Shown here: positions 54,992 through 64,000 of the stretch, in pieces
Position numbering within the stretch: position 1 is the first letter of the stretch
How the letters are laid out: the number at the start of each line of letters is the position of its first letter
Origin: Candidatus Kuenenia stuttgartensis
GTDB taxonomy: Bacteria > Planctomycetota > Planctomycetia > Isosphaerales > Isosphaeraceae
DNA length: 64,000 nt
Direction of reading: 5' to 3'
Assembly (NCBI GenBank): GCA_945865635.1
Contig: CAMBEP010000009.1
Coordinates: 1-64,000, forward strand
Translations under genes and position numbers: made by a program
The notes under the pieces: generated by a model
Database searches by the model: none
Seen by the model: the letters and a program-made list of their open reading frames with translations, nothing else
What the model was told of the DNA's origin: nothing

Positions 54992-55231
54992 TCAACCGGA
55001 GGTCACCAATAATGACTGTATGACAAGCCATTTCACGAAAACAGGTCGTGGCCGCCGCCCATGGCGACCACCACCATCAGCAGGGTTTTCAGCCGATTTT
55101 TGGGTGTTGGCAGTTGCACCCTGCTTGGTGAAATCGTCAGCCTGGCCGCAGCCATTCAGGACCAAGGCCAGACATAGAATCCATGAGAATTGTATTTCAA
55201 GGCGCGGCAAGATGTCTGTTCTCCGAGTCAA
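54992..55231 (-). CDS. Small lipoprotein candidate
   Basis: 79 residues. An N-terminal hydrophobic segment ending in the lipobox-like LNGC (residues 25-28) predicts a type II signal peptide with lipidation at Cys28. The mature part is short, polar and basic ('GGGRHGRRPRP'). Its ATG overlaps the VOC gene stop by four bases (ATGA), which favours coupled translation and a real gene. No family recognised. Confidence 0.45.
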   Translation of the reverse strand: MTRRTDILPRLEIQFSWILCLALVLNGCGQADDFTKQGATANTQKSAENPADGGGRHGRRPRPVFVKWLVIQSLLVTSG

Positions 55232-55620
55232 TTTCTGGCAGTTGGGTCGATATTCATGATGCCTAGAATATTACCGTCAGTATCCTTGATATACGCCAGC
55301 CAGCCGATGCCTGGAATGGGCATTCTGGGCAGGACCACTGTGCCACCAAGCTCATTATTTCTGGCCAGGGTGTTATCCACCGATTCCACTTGCACGGTGC
55401 AGACAGTTGCATTGACAGCCTGTATTTCCAGAGGTGCTGGCCCCTTGCGTTTGACGAGCCCGCCATTGATTCCGGGTAGGCTATCCGGGCCGGTGGTGAT
55501 GGTCCAGTATTCCACTTCGGGCAGGAATCGAGTAAAACTCCAGCCGAACAGGGATTCGTAGAATGGTATGAGTTCTATTGGATCCGAGGCATGAATTTCA
55601 AAGTGAATGACTCGTGACAT
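55228..55620 (-). CDS. VOC-family (glyoxalase-fold) protein
   Basis: 130 residues, one vicinal-oxygen-chelate module pair. 'IHFEIHASDPIELIPFYESLFGW' opens the first beta-alpha-beta-beta-beta unit; 'VQVESVDNTLARNNELGGTVVLPRMPIPGIGWLAYIKDTDGNILGI' style sequence closes the second. Metal ligands His/Glu are partly visible (His6; a Glu-like position is replaced near 'GNILGIM'). Members act as glyoxalases, dioxygenases or resistance proteins; the substrate is not assignable. It overlaps the lipoprotein candidate downstream. Confidence 0.85.
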   Translation of the reverse strand: MSRVIHFEIHASDPIELIPFYESLFGWSFTRFLPEVEYWTITTGPDSLPGINGGLVKRKGPAPLEIQAVNATVCTVQVESVDNTLARNNELGGTVVLPRMPIPGIGWLAYIKDTDGNILGIMNIDPTARN

Positions 55621-55692
55621 GATTTATATCGATTCTTGTGTTTCTGTTGATCCATGCAAAAGTTCGTTTGATGGGGCGAGATGGATAGCGAT

Positions 55693-57030
55693 TTAAGGAG
55701 CCTGGTTTTGAGAGTCGTGAAACGCTGCGTCCGGGAGGAGTTTGCCACGATCGCCCAGGTTAAGCAACTCCTGGAGCCTGGTTTCGAGCAGGAGAGTCAA
55801 AAGACTTGAGGCTTTGCGTGACTTGCCGGCAGATTCGTGATCCTTCGAGGCGGTTTCATTTGGATCGGATTCCACAGGCGACTTCTTGTCGACGGACTGC
55901 ACAAATTCCTGGACATCGATCGGTTCGCCGATATAAATGGAAGCCCTGCGTGGAACATGGTGGCGGGCGATTTCGAGGTCTTTACGCATGGCGTCCTGTT
56001 TAAACTTGATCAATATTTCCGAGGCCCGTTCACATGTCGGCGAATTCATGACATAATCGCCGGGATAGCTATAAAGCTGCACCACCATGAACAAATCTTC
56101 CAAATCCTGCTTCCAGACGGCCAGCATTTTCGGGTCGCGTTCCGGGTCGCTCCAGCGATCGATGATCACGCGCCTGCATTCCTTGACCCGTTCGGGAATG
56201 GACTTGGTTTTGGCCTTGATCTGGGTCAGTTTGAGCTTCTGCTCAACGGCGACGAGAACATATTCACGCAGGCGTGCCACCCGCTCTCGCGGAGAACCCG
56301 CCTGAATTGCACCCATGTATTCAATTTCCTTGAGCGAGAGCATGCCGCTGGCATATCGATAAATCCGGTCCAGCAAAGGGCGATCCGGCACTTCCCGCCA
56401 GTCAAACTTCTTTTCAAGATGGGTCAATAAATCGGTCAGCCAAGGTATAGGATCCACACCTTCAAGGAACCTGTATTTGATTCCAATCGGCACGATCCAG
56501 ACCTTTCGGCCATGTTCCCTGGCCTTGCGGGCAGACATCAGGGCCACCGCGGCCACCCCTTCACGCAGTGGAGTGATCTGGTCGTTGAGACGATAAATTT
56601 CGCCTTCCGGAAAAATGACCAGCGGTGTCTGGCCCAGTGTCAGTATCTCCTGGGCCTTGCGAAGGGCCTTGAGGTCGGTTCCCTCACGATCTACCGGGAA
56701 GCATCCGATGCGTGTCAGGAAGAATCTGTTCCAGCCCTCAAAAATCGCATGAGTCGCCATGAAATAAAAAGGCTTCTTCAGAAACCGCCCCATATGAAAC
56801 ATCAGGGCACTATCGGCATGATCGGAATGGTTGGGAGTCAATAAAATGCCATCGCCCTGGCCGATAAGTGCTTGAAGTTTTTCGAGGCCATGGAATCGTA
56901 TTTCGTGGATTTTTTGATTGTTCCTCAATTTTCTGTTGGTATAGAGCTGTCCAAGCCACATCACAATCGGGGAATGCTTTGGCTCGAAGAACCGGTATTT
57001 TATTTCATTGCTGAGTTTGTGGCGATGCAT
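55693..57030 (-). CDS. PlsC-type 1-acyl-glycerol-3-phosphate acyltransferase family protein
   Basis: 445 residues. The acyltransferase motifs are present: block I N-H-x4-D as NHSDHAD (67-73) and block III 'FPEGE' (140-144), with 'GCFPVDREG' between them as block II. No N-terminal transmembrane helix is obvious, so peripheral membrane association is likely. The C-terminal 240 residues are helical and charged with unknown role, making it about twice the length of minimal PlsC. It probably acylates lysophospholipid or a related lipid acceptor. Confidence 0.83.
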   Translation of the reverse strand: MHRHKLSNEIKYRFFEPKHSPIVMWLGQLYTNRKLRNNQKIHEIRFHGLEKLQALIGQGDGILLTPNHSDHADSALMFHMGRFLKKPFYFMATHAIFEGWNRFFLTRIGCFPVDREGTDLKALRKAQEILTLGQTPLVIFPEGEIYRLNDQITPLREGVAAVALMSARKAREHGRKVWIVPIGIKYRFLEGVDPIPWLTDLLTHLEKKFDWREVPDRPLLDRIYRYASGMLSLKEIEYMGAIQAGSPRERVARLREYVLVAVEQKLKLTQIKAKTKSIPERVKECRRVIIDRWSDPERDPKMLAVWKQDLEDLFMVVQLYSYPGDYVMNSPTCERASEILIKFKQDAMRKDLEIARHHVPRRASIYIGEPIDVQEFVQSVDKKSPVESDPNETASKDHESAGKSRKASSLLTLLLETRLQELLNLGDRGKLLPDAAFHDSQNQAP

Positions 57031-57597
57031 GGCTTGATTCGATTCGAGCAGAGAAACATCAGAACGATGAAGCCGAGACTGAGATATTCAACCTAACCCA
57101 TCCGAACCGCTTTGGCAAATGGAAATAAGCCATCCAGAGAGCACATTGCGGACACCAGTCCATGATAGTAAACACAGTTCGCCAAATGGCCCGTGGGAAA
57201 ATATCAGAGACATGAAACAGTTGAACGAGTCGATTCGTCCGTGAGAGTTGGAAAATTGAGAAACTTTAAAATGTAAGATTGGCGAATGGTTGTTCGGTTT
57301 GTAATTTTTTGGTCTGGGAAAAAGTTGCTCGTTTTTTGGTTGGGTTTTGGATTTCATCTTTCGAGCTGGATGACGAGCCAATGGGGCGACGGATTTCGGA
57401 TCTTTTGTCATGGTATTCTGGGCAACTTCAAAAAAACCGGTTCGTTCGTCCAAACATCTGGCTTTTACATTGTAAAAACGAGTGAAATTTGCTACTTTAT
57501 TCCTATATAAGAGGATAAGCTCGAAGCCGGGGCCAGACGACCACTCCAACTTGTGTTCGTTCCCAGTTCCGAATCAACCGCAAGGATACACCACGCC
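57031..57597. other. Divergent intergenic, plsC-like gene / gyrA
   Basis: A weak sigma-70-like pair for gyrA, TTGTAA (57470-57475) and TACTTT (57493-57498) with 17-bp spacing, is the only candidate signal. A TATATAAGAGG stretch lies at 57504-57514. No RNA gene or repeat was recognised. GyrA could start at the GTG at 57553 and so use part of this stretch. Confidence 0.35.
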
Positions 57598-60378
57598 GTG
57601 AGCGACGAAGCGATCGATCAGCCAACTGACAACGGCCCTGAATCCAATGTTCCGAACCCGCCAGAGAAAGCGGCTTTGCCGGCACAGAAGGGCAAGGCGC
57701 GGGACGACCGCAACCGGATGCCGAACCCGGCTGACATCCTGGTGCCGACCCCGCTGAACATTGAGGAAGAGCTTAAAGAGAGCTATCTGACGTATGCCAT
57801 GTCGGTCATTGTCAGCCGGGCCCTGCCCGATGTGCGTGATGGTCTGAAGCCCTCGCAGCGGCGAATTCTGACGGCCATGCTCGATCTTGGCCTGACACCC
57901 GGCTCGTCTACCAGCAAGTGTGCCGGTATCGTAGGCGAAACGATGAAGCGATATCACCCGCATGGTGATAACTCCATCTATCCAACCCTGGCCCGCATGG
58001 CACAGTGGTGGAACATGCGGCACACTCTGATTACCGGTCAGGGGAATTTTGGTTCGATCCACGGTCTGCCACCTGCGGCCATGCGTTATACAGAGGCCAA
58101 GCTCTCGCCGGTGGCGGCCGAGATGCTTGAGGACATTCGGCTCGATACGGTCGATTTTCAGCCCAATTACGACGAGAAATATCAAGAGCCACGGGTTCTG
58201 CCCGCCAAGTTCCCAAACCTGCTTGTCAATGGATCAGGCGGCATCGCGGTGGGCATGGCGACCAATATTCCGCCCCACAATCTGGGCGAAGTTTGCAACG
58301 CCCTGGTCGCCCTGATGGACCAGCCAGACATCACGCTTGACGAGCTCATGGAGCATATCCCCGCCCCCGACTTCCCCACGGGCGGCATTCTGTGCGGTAA
58401 GTATGGGATCAAGCAGGCCTACCTCTCGGGCAAGGGCCGCGTGGTGATCCGCTCACGTCATGAGATTGAGGAATATAAAGACGGCCGCAGCCAGATCATC
58501 ATCACCGAGATCCCGTTCCAGCAGACCAAGGAACCGCTCCTGAAGAAGCTTGCAGAGCTGGTCAACAGCGGCAAGATCACGGGTGTTTCAGACATCGTCG
58601 ATGAGTCGGACCGCAAGCAGCCTGTCCGGATCGTCGTGAAGGTCAAGAAGGGCGAAAATGCCCAGGTCATTCTGAATCAGCTCTTCCAGTTCTCACCTTT
58701 GCAGGATAGCTTCTCGATCATCAATCTGGCCCTTGTTGACGGCCGGCCAAGAATGCTGCCTCTCAAGGAAATGCTGAGACTCTTCATTGAGCATCGCCAG
58801 GTGGTCATCCGCCGCCGGACAATGCATCAGCTCAAGCAGGCTCGCGAGCGGGCTCACGTGGTCGAAGGTCTGCTGATTGCCCTGACTTACATCGACGAGA
58901 TCATCCAGATCATCCGCTCCAGCCGCGACCCGGATACAGCCCGCCAGCGATTGATGCAAGTCGAGGTTTCGGCCGACGTTCTGCAACGCGCCCTGGATGA
59001 CCCTGAAGCCCGGCCGACCGGACCCCTGACACGACGCCAGGCAGATGCCATTCTCTCCATGCAACTTCAGCGCCTTACTGGCCTTGAAGCCGACAAGCTG
59101 GCCACAGAATATAAGGGTCTGCGCGACGATATCCGGAAATATGAATTCATTCTGGCCCACGAGTCAGAAATTCTTGGCATCATTCGGGCCGATCTGCTCG
59201 AGCTCAAAGAAAAGTATGCAAACCCAAGGCGAAGCACGATATCCGACGAAGAGATCGGCGATTATGACAAAGAAGCGCTGATCCGTGAAGAATACATGGT
59301 CGTGACGGTGACCAACGCGGGTTATATCAAACGGATTCAGCCCGACACCTACAAGGCCCAGGGGCGTGGCGGACGCGGTATCGCAGCCACATCCACCAAG
59401 GACGACGACTTCCTCTCCCACATGTTCGTGGCCCTGACCCACGACTACATGCTGTTTTTCACAACTGCTGGAAAAGTCTATTGGCTCAAGGTTTATGACA
59501 TTCCAGAAGGCTCTCGGACCAGCGGTGGCCGCGCCTTGGTCAACCTTCTTCAACTGAGTGAGGGCGAGAAAGTCACAGGCATGGTGCCAGTGCGTCATTT
59601 CCGCACTGACGAAAGCCTCTTCATGGTAACCCGGCGCGGGACTGTGAAAAAAACCCCTTTGACGGCCTTCAAGCGGCCCATGGGGCGTGGAATCATCGCC
59701 CTTGGCCTTGATGAAGGCGACGAACTGATCGGTGTGGCCCGGGTTTTGGGGGGTCAGCAAGTGGTGCTGGCCACCAAGGAAGGGATGTCGATCAGGTTCG
59801 ATGAATCCGACGTAAGATCAATGGGACGTGGTGCTTATGGAGTGCGTGGCATACGTCTGGACGAAGGCGACGAGGTGGTCGGAATGGTCATTGCCAATGG
59901 TCCAGAGGACACGGAGCAGCTCCTGACGATTTGCTCGCTGGGTCAGGGCAAGCGCACCCAACTGACGGAATATCGGAGCCAGACACGTGGCGGCAAGGGC
60001 GTGATTGACATCAAGACAGGCGAGCGGAATGGCTCGGTTGTGGCTGTGGCAAAGGTCACGGAGAATGACGAAATCATGGTCACGACCACGGGCGGGATCA
60101 TGATCCGGACACGGGTGGGCGAGGTCCGCGAAACGGGTCGTAACACTTTTGGTGTACGCATTATACGTCTGGATGAAGGCGACACAGTCGGTTCATTGGC
60201 TATCGTGCCGGAAGATGCCCTTGATGCAGCACAAGCCGCCGCAGCGGCAGAAGATGCACAAAAAGCGAATGCACCAGTCGACGATGATCTGGAATTCAAC
60301 GACCAAGCCGAAGCGATGGAAGAAGAGATTATTGACGTGATTGAAGACTCCGTCGAAGACGAACCATCAGAAGAGTGA
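57598..60378 (+). CDS. gyrA: DNA gyrase subunit A
   Basis: 926 residues from the GTG at 57598 (AAGGA 11 bases upstream); a GTG at 57553 and an ATG at 57718 are alternatives. The breakage-reunion domain has '[30 protein letters not shown]', the catalytic Tyr in '[11 protein letters not shown]', and a beta-pinwheel C-terminal domain with GyrA-box-like 'QGRGGRG'. At the quinolone-determining positions E. coli Ser83 and Asp87 the residues are Asn and Pro ('HGDNSIYPT'). An Ala/Asp/Glu-rich tail ends the protein. It pairs with GyrB to supercoil DNA. The gene stands alone, convergent with the protease. Confidence 0.96.
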   Translation: MSDEAIDQPTDNGPESNVPNPPEKAALPAQKGKARDDRNRMPNPADILVPTPLNIEEELKESYLTYAMSVIVSRALPDVRDGLKPSQRRILTAMLDLGLTPGSSTSKCAGIVGETMKRYHPHGDNSIYPTLARMAQWWNMRHTLITGQGNFGSIHGLPPAAMRYTEAKLSPVAAEMLEDIRLDTVDFQPNYDEKYQEPRVLPAKFPNLLVNGSGGIAVGMATNIPPHNLGEVCNALVALMDQPDITLDELMEHIPAPDFPTGGILCGKYGIKQAYLSGKGRVVIRSRHEIEEYKDGRSQIIITEIPFQQTKEPLLKKLAELVNSGKITGVSDIVDESDRKQPVRIVVKVKKGENAQVILNQLFQFSPLQDSFSIINLALVDGRPRMLPLKEMLRLFIEHRQVVIRRRTMHQLKQARERAHVVEGLLIALTYIDEIIQIIRSSRDPDTARQRLMQVEVSADVLQRALDDPEARPTGPLTRRQADAILSMQLQRLTGLEADKLATEYKGLRDDIRKYEFILAHESEILGIIRADLLELKEKYANPRRSTISDEEIGDYDKEALIREEYMVVTVTNAGYIKRIQPDTYKAQGRGGRGIAATSTKDDDFLSHMFVALTHDYMLFFTTAGKVYWLKVYDIPEGSRTSGGRALVNLLQLSEGEKVTGMVPVRHFRTDESLFMVTRRGTVKKTPLTAFKRPMGRGIIALGLDEGDELIGVARVLGGQQVVLATKEGMSIRFDESDVRSMGRGAYGVRGIRLDEGDEVVGMVIANGPEDTEQLLTICSLGQGKRTQLTEYRSQTRGGKGVIDIKTGERNGSVVAVAKVTENDEIMVTTTGGIMIRTRVGEVRETGRNTFGVRIIRLDEGDTVGSLAIVPEDALDAAQAAAAAEDAQKANAPVDDDLEFNDQAEAMEEEIIDVIEDSVEDEPSEE

Positions 60379-60445
60379 TTTGCTTGACAGACTGAGACTT
60401 CACCATGGCTGGTTGCGGTGGATCAGATTCCGGATCAAGCAGGTG

Positions 60446-62125
60446 TCAGCCAGGATGCTTTCTGGTTGACTTGCTTGGAATGGAACTGGTTGATATCACA
60501 GAGGTTGGTGTGCTTTTCGAGATCGTTGGGACTTGCCCGGACACATGACTTGCCGATGTCACTTGCGTAGTTTGCTGGGCTAGAGTCACAGCCGGCGATG
60601 TGGTCGTCTGACCGGTGATCATCACTCGCTCTACCTTGCCCAGATGGCCTCTTTGGCTGTTTGGAACCTTGGTGACGGTAAATGTCGGGCGGTGGATCGA
60701 CCGGAACTGGACAGGCACACCTCTAGGAACGATCTGGACGGACTGAACGCTGCTCATGGGGGCCTTGAAGATCGGCCTGCCGTGTACGAGAACGATCATT
60801 TTATTGTGCTGAGAATCGCCCTTGACCGATACGTAATCCGTTACACTGTTATGAGTAACAGGCTGAGTTGCGAGGTCGATCACGACCTTGCCTCCGACCG
60901 TTGAACTGGACTGAATCCATGCCAGATCAGGGCTAATGCTAGACCATCCGCTGTAGTCACCATATTGCGAACTGCCACTAAAGAACGAGGCCACCCCGAC
61001 GATTTGTTTTCTTAAAAGCGCAGGCCCACCGGAATCGCCCTCACCCAGCAAGGCTAGACCATGATTGGCCGAAAGCTGCGTGACGTAAACATTTGTCATA
61101 CCGGCTGGAGCAGAGTTAAACCGAGTCTTGGCTGTGGCTTTCGTGCCCAGCAATGTTGGAAATGCAGGCCTGATGATACCACTTCGGAAATGATCGCCCT
61201 GAGCGCCTCCACTATACCCAAGCTGAGGCCTGAAAGTGAGTTGAGGCACATTGCCATAGGGGTATTGAGTGGTGTCGACCTGCCGGAAGAGAATGTCGAA
61301 TGACCCAAAATAAGGGCTGTTTTTCTGTGAGATCTGTACGACCTGAACATTCACAAATCCTGTGGAATCCAGAGTCTGTATTGCTTTTTGAACCACATCG
61401 GCAGTCAGTCCCTGGGCATTGAGCCGAATGCTGGCCTTGGTTTTGGGGTTTCCAAGCGTGAAGGTTCCACGAGCAGAAGGCGGTAGCATGAGCCTTTGAA
61501 AAGTCGACGAAATCTGGTTCTGATCAGGAGATGTATTTTGACCAATCACACCATCGCCAGTATAGCCGTAACCACCAACTTGTATTGAGTTTGTCGATGA
61601 TGAAGTGCCGGGCTGCATGGCCTGCCCTGTATAAAGCTGATAACTCAGCCTCCCAGGCCCATTGCCCCATGGAGCCACGCCTGATAGCTGCAAAACCGCT
61701 TCGTCGTGCCCATTCTGAAAGCCTGAATCCGATGAACCCTGCCACTGCGGATTGATCAAGACCCGATTGCCAGGCACAACCATTTGAACCCGACCGGATG
61801 GCAAGTCAAAATTGACATAATAGTAAGGGGCGTCAGCAATATGGTCGCCATTGGCGTCAACACAGTGGGCCGCAGTCAGAACCGATTGGGCACCCGTCAA
61901 CAACGTCCCAGTGCAGCCCCCAATGTCGTCAGGGCTCTGGCGAATCAGAACGACTCCTGCAGTCGCCTTACTCGGCCTCATCGCCTGGGGCACATTGAAC
62001 GCACCAACAACAGGCATGATGCGCTCGGAGAGACCCTCAATCACAGGCCTGGTGGTAGGCTTGCGTTCTAACGATCTATCTAATAGTAGCTTAGGAGACT
62101 TTGCCCTTTGAAACCATCTCATCAT
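60446..62125 (-). CDS. Secreted trypsin-like (S1) serine protease with inserted domain
   Basis: 559 residues from the ATG at 62123-62125; an ATG at 62149 adds eight residues. The N-terminus has a planctomycetal-type leader (basic 'RWFQRAKSPK', then 'RPVIEGLSERIMPV'). The catalytic triad is His87 in 'LTAAHC', Asp141 in 'NGHDEAVL' and Ser365 in 'GEGDSGGPAL'. About 100 residues between Asp and Ser, with 'TFTLGNPKTKASIRLNAQG', form an extra beta-rich domain that separates the two barrel halves. The C-terminal Ser/Thr/Pro-rich tail looks disordered. An exported or cell-surface endopeptidase is likely; specificity is unknown. Confidence 0.85.
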   Translation of the reverse strand: MMRWFQRAKSPKLLLDRSLERKPTTRPVIEGLSERIMPVVGAFNVPQAMRPSKATAGVVLIRQSPDDIGGCTGTLLTGAQSVLTAAHCVDANGDHIADAPYYYVNFDLPSGRVQMVVPGNRVLINPQWQGSSDSGFQNGHDEAVLQLSGVAPWGNGPGRLSYQLYTGQAMQPGTSSSTNSIQVGGYGYTGDGVIGQNTSPDQNQISSTFQRLMLPPSARGTFTLGNPKTKASIRLNAQGLTADVVQKAIQTLDSTGFVNVQVVQISQKNSPYFGSFDILFRQVDTTQYPYGNVPQLTFRPQLGYSGGAQGDHFRSGIIRPAFPTLLGTKATAKTRFNSAPAGMTNVYVTQLSANHGLALLGEGDSGGPALLRKQIVGVASFFSGSSQYGDYSGWSSISPDLAWIQSSSTVGGKVVIDLATQPVTHNSVTDYVSVKGDSQHNKMIVLVHGRPIFKAPMSSVQSVQIVPRGVPVQFRSIHRPTFTVTKVPNSQRGHLGKVERVMITGQTTTSPAVTLAQQTTQVTSASHVSGQVPTISKSTPTSVISTSSIPSKSTRKHPG

Positions 62126-62272
62126 TTGGCTCAAATCATCTATGATCATTCGATGGCTTCACTGACAGCATTCCCCCCGGAAACCATCACGTGTGCCAAC
62201 GTCATCTTTATCATCGGTATATAATTTGGGAAGACTTTAATGATTGTAACGAATATCTTGCTAAAAGCAGGG

Positions 62273-62312
62273 TCGATTTCGTGCAGCTTGGTTTTGGCCT
62301 GCACGAAATCGA
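62273..62312 (-). terminator. Hairpin after arsM
   Basis: TCGATTTCGTGCAG (62273-62286) and CTGCACGAAATCGA (62299-62312) form a perfect 14-bp stem with a 12-nt loop, 18 bp after the arsM stop. The downstream T run on the minus strand is short (CTTTT), so termination is likely but not certain. Confidence 0.65.
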
Positions 62313-62329
62313 AAAGGCTGGATCGTCAC

Positions 62330-63250
62330 TCAGGGTTGTTTGATGGCATAAACCTTGACACTGGCTGCGAAATCGTTGAGGTCATATTTCCTAACCAGTT
62401 CGAGAAACTGTTCGTGCATGACGGTGGGAGCAGAACTGGTGTTACAACAGCCACCCGCGATAGGTTCTTCAAAAATCGTGAGACCGAGCTGATGATCCGT
62501 TGAGCTGATAGGCGGAGCACAACAGCCGACTTGGTCGGGCATCATGGCATATGCGTTGAGGTCGGCTTGGGAATCAACAATCGTAATATTTTTGAACCCG
62601 GCCTTTATTAATCCGCTTTGATAATCGGCAATTGCAATGGCCCCTGAAATACAGGCAGCCCAAGCAAGGGTATCGGCGGCAAGATCGGCAGGCAGTTCTT
62701 TTTTTAAAGCCAGATCACTGGCAGCAAGCCGACCGCCGGGCTTGAGGATTCGGGCAATTTCCTCGAAAACGGCGTTTTTGTTAGTAGCCAGATTAATCAC
62801 GCAATTGGAAATGACACAGTCTACGGACTGATCGGGAAGCGGTATTTGGTCGATCTTGCCCAAATGAAATTCGACATTTGTTAGAATATTGCCGGACTGA
62901 TCCTTGGCAGACAGGGCGTTTTTTTTGGCCAGAGCAACCATTTCAGGAGTCATGTCGATGCCAATAGCCTTGCCGCTCGGGCCGACACATCGGGCCGCGA
63001 GGAAAACGTCAAGCCCGCCGCCAGAGCCCAGATCGACTACGGTTTCGCCCGTCTTCAGGCTCGCAAAAGCCGTCGGATTACCACACGAAAGTCCCAGATT
63101 CGATTCCAGCGGTATTGCTGAAAGTTCCTCAAGGCTGTATCCAAAAGCCTGCGCAATTGCGGAAGTGGTCGATTTATCGGCAGAGAAAGCAGATTTTGCG
63201 ACATCGCCATAAGTCTTTTGGACAGCGTCTGTAATATCCAAATCGCTCAT
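62330..63250 (-). CDS. arsM: Arsenite S-adenosylmethionine methyltransferase
   Basis: 306 residues. The SAM-binding Rossmann motif is '[20 protein letters not shown]' and the ArsM cysteine set is present at Cys56 ('GLSCGNP'), Cys150 ('VISNCVINL') and Cys200 ('WAACISGA'), the spacing expected for As(III)-binding thiols. Two further cysteine pairs ('GCCAPP', 'GGCCN') lie in the C-terminal part and may bind As too. It methylates arsenite to volatile or less toxic species. Its ATG overlaps the upstream arsenate reductase stop (ATGA), so the two are cotranslated. Confidence 0.92.
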   Translation of the reverse strand: MSDLDITDAVQKTYGDVAKSAFSADKSTTSAIAQAFGYSLEELSAIPLESNLGLSCGNPTAFASLKTGETVVDLGSGGGLDVFLAARCVGPSGKAIGIDMTPEMVALAKKNALSAKDQSGNILTNVEFHLGKIDQIPLPDQSVDCVISNCVINLATNKNAVFEEIARILKPGGRLAASDLALKKELPADLAADTLAWAACISGAIAIADYQSGLIKAGFKNITIVDSQADLNAYAMMPDQVGCCAPPISSTDHQLGLTIFEEPIAGGCCNTSSAPTVMHEQFLELVRKYDLNDFAASVKVYAIKQP

Positions 63251-63984
63251 CTCTGGTCTCCTGTTTTCAAGTGGTCGGTATCAACGGATTTTTCTGACGA
63301 TTCCAAGATCGCTTTTGCATGCTGCAAGGCAAGCATCATGAATCGAGCGATATCATCACGTCGTTCGTCATATCTTGATGCTTCTTCAGGCGTATCATCA
63401 AATCTTTTTGGATCCTCAAATGGCGCAGGAATCCGTGTCAATGCTCCCATAACAGTCGGACAGGCACCGTCAGCCTCTGTACAAACCAGAACAGCAGCAA
63501 AACCGCTCTGAGGATTGGCAGGATCGCGATAGTGTTTCGAGAACTCTACCACTTGTAGCTGGCTTGTAGGATTTGTTGCTCCCCATCGAACTGTATATTT
63601 TGGATTGTCACCACCAGCAGGCCCCTTTGGAGCATTTTCGCCTGTCGGTTCAATCACCACCCCAACACGTCTCAGGCTAGCAATTGTTCGCTTATTGAAC
63701 GCCGATGGAGTCGTTCCGCCCGAGTGGAACCGAACCAGAGGCATGCCCAGATAAGCGGCCGAAGCATTGCCCATCACACTGCCCAACATGCTGCGACGAC
63801 TGTTGCCCGTGCAAATAATGGTGACATGTAGTGGTTTATCGGCGCTGGAGTTGCGGGCGATCCAATCACCAAGTTTATTGGAAGCCGCTTGATGATCAGG
63901 TGTCAAAAGACTGGTTTCAGAAGCAATCCGTTGCATATGCTCAGCCAGTTGAGGCGTTAATTCCGACGATTCAACACCTGTCAT
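63247..63984 (-). CDS. arsC: Arsenate reductase, low-molecular-weight phosphatase type
   Basis: 245 residues from the ATG at 63982-63984, close to the window edge; an earlier start beyond the window cannot be excluded. The nucleophile loop is C-T-G-N-S-R-R-S with Cys58, and a later redox pair is Cys168 and Cys175 in 'VCTEADGACP', spaced as Cys82/Cys89 of the thioredoxin-coupled ArsC of pI258. 'FDDTPEEASRYDERRDDI' matches the family end. An N-terminal extension of about 50 residues is unusual. It reduces arsenate to arsenite, the substrate of ArsM downstream. A regulator or arsenite efflux gene may lie beyond the edge. Confidence 0.82.
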   Translation of the reverse strand: MTGVESSELTPQLAEHMQRIASETSLLTPDHQAASNKLGDWIARNSSADKPLHVTIICTGNSRRSMLGSVMGNASAAYLGMPLVRFHSGGTTPSAFNKRTIASLRRVGVVIEPTGENAPKGPAGGDNPKYTVRWGATNPTSQLQVVEFSKHYRDPANPQSGFAAVLVCTEADGACPTVMGALTRIPAPFEDPKRFDDTPEEASRYDERRDDIARFMMLALQHAKAILESSEKSVDTDHLKTGDQR

Positions 63985-64000
63985 GAGTGTGATTCCCAAA

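Overview
The window looks like chromosomal DNA of a planctomycete of moderate G+C. The evidence is a stand-alone DUF1501 protein with a Tat leader, a YHYH-domain protein, a secreted trypsin-like protease whose leader resembles the planctomycetal 'E-x-L-x-x-R-x-x-P' type, large SWIM/SNF2 and gyrase proteins, and many weak Shine-Dalgarno sites with alternative starts. No rRNA operon, CRISPR array or insertion sequence with a transposase is visible. The one tRNA found is tRNA-Gln(TTG).

Layout. 1-4.1 kb: a minus-strand block with the N-terminal part of a Uma2-type protein, a Tat-exported DUF362 protein and a two-TM-anchored hypothetical protein. 4.4-13.5 kb: a SulP transporter fused to a beta-carbonic anhydrase, the redox repressor Rex, a pair of 48-bp hairpin-rich direct repeats, a YHYH protein, tRNA-Gln, a P-II protein lacking Tyr51, a HAD hydrolase with a pseudo-receiver, and DUF1501. 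13.7-19.0 kb: minus-strand housekeeping genes nusB-ftsY-mannosyltransferase and sucC-sucD, each set ending in a convincing terminator. 19.3-28.1 kb: accessory genes, namely a repetitive secreted protein, a long inverted-repeat element, an MFS permease, an MCP-like protein fused to a solute-binding domain in reversed order, an AT-hook/HTH protein and a polysaccharide flippase.

28.1-39.8 kb is an uninterrupted minus-strand virion-type module: TerL, portal, a 44-residue membrane protein, a scaffold candidate, two paralogous small membrane proteins, an SU10/DUF5309-like capsid protein, an unknown, a beta-helix fibre and two tail/appendage-type proteins. No integrase, repressor, replication gene, recognisable endolysin, tape measure or sheath is visible. 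It could be a decayed prophage, a gene-transfer-agent-like particle or a domesticated capsid system. It abuts dnaN.

40.4-44.6 kb: dnaN-dciA-gyrB on the plus strand, without dnaA or recF. 45.1-57.0 kb: an accessory block between gyrB and gyrA with a SWIM-SNF2 helicase, a two-gene OLD-like ATPase/DUF3226 TOPRIM pair (candidate defence system), an NALKHG-motif protein followed by a second copy of the 107-bp repeat, a tandem SGNH esterase, a small lipoprotein candidate, a VOC protein and an acyltransferase. 57.6-64.0 kb: gyrA, a secreted trypsin-like protease, and an arsenate reductase/arsenite methyltransferase operon that may continue past the window edge.

The strongest candidates for new biology are the tail-poor capsid island with three membrane proteins in its head module, the ATPase/TOPRIM pair, and the dispersed long inverted repeats.
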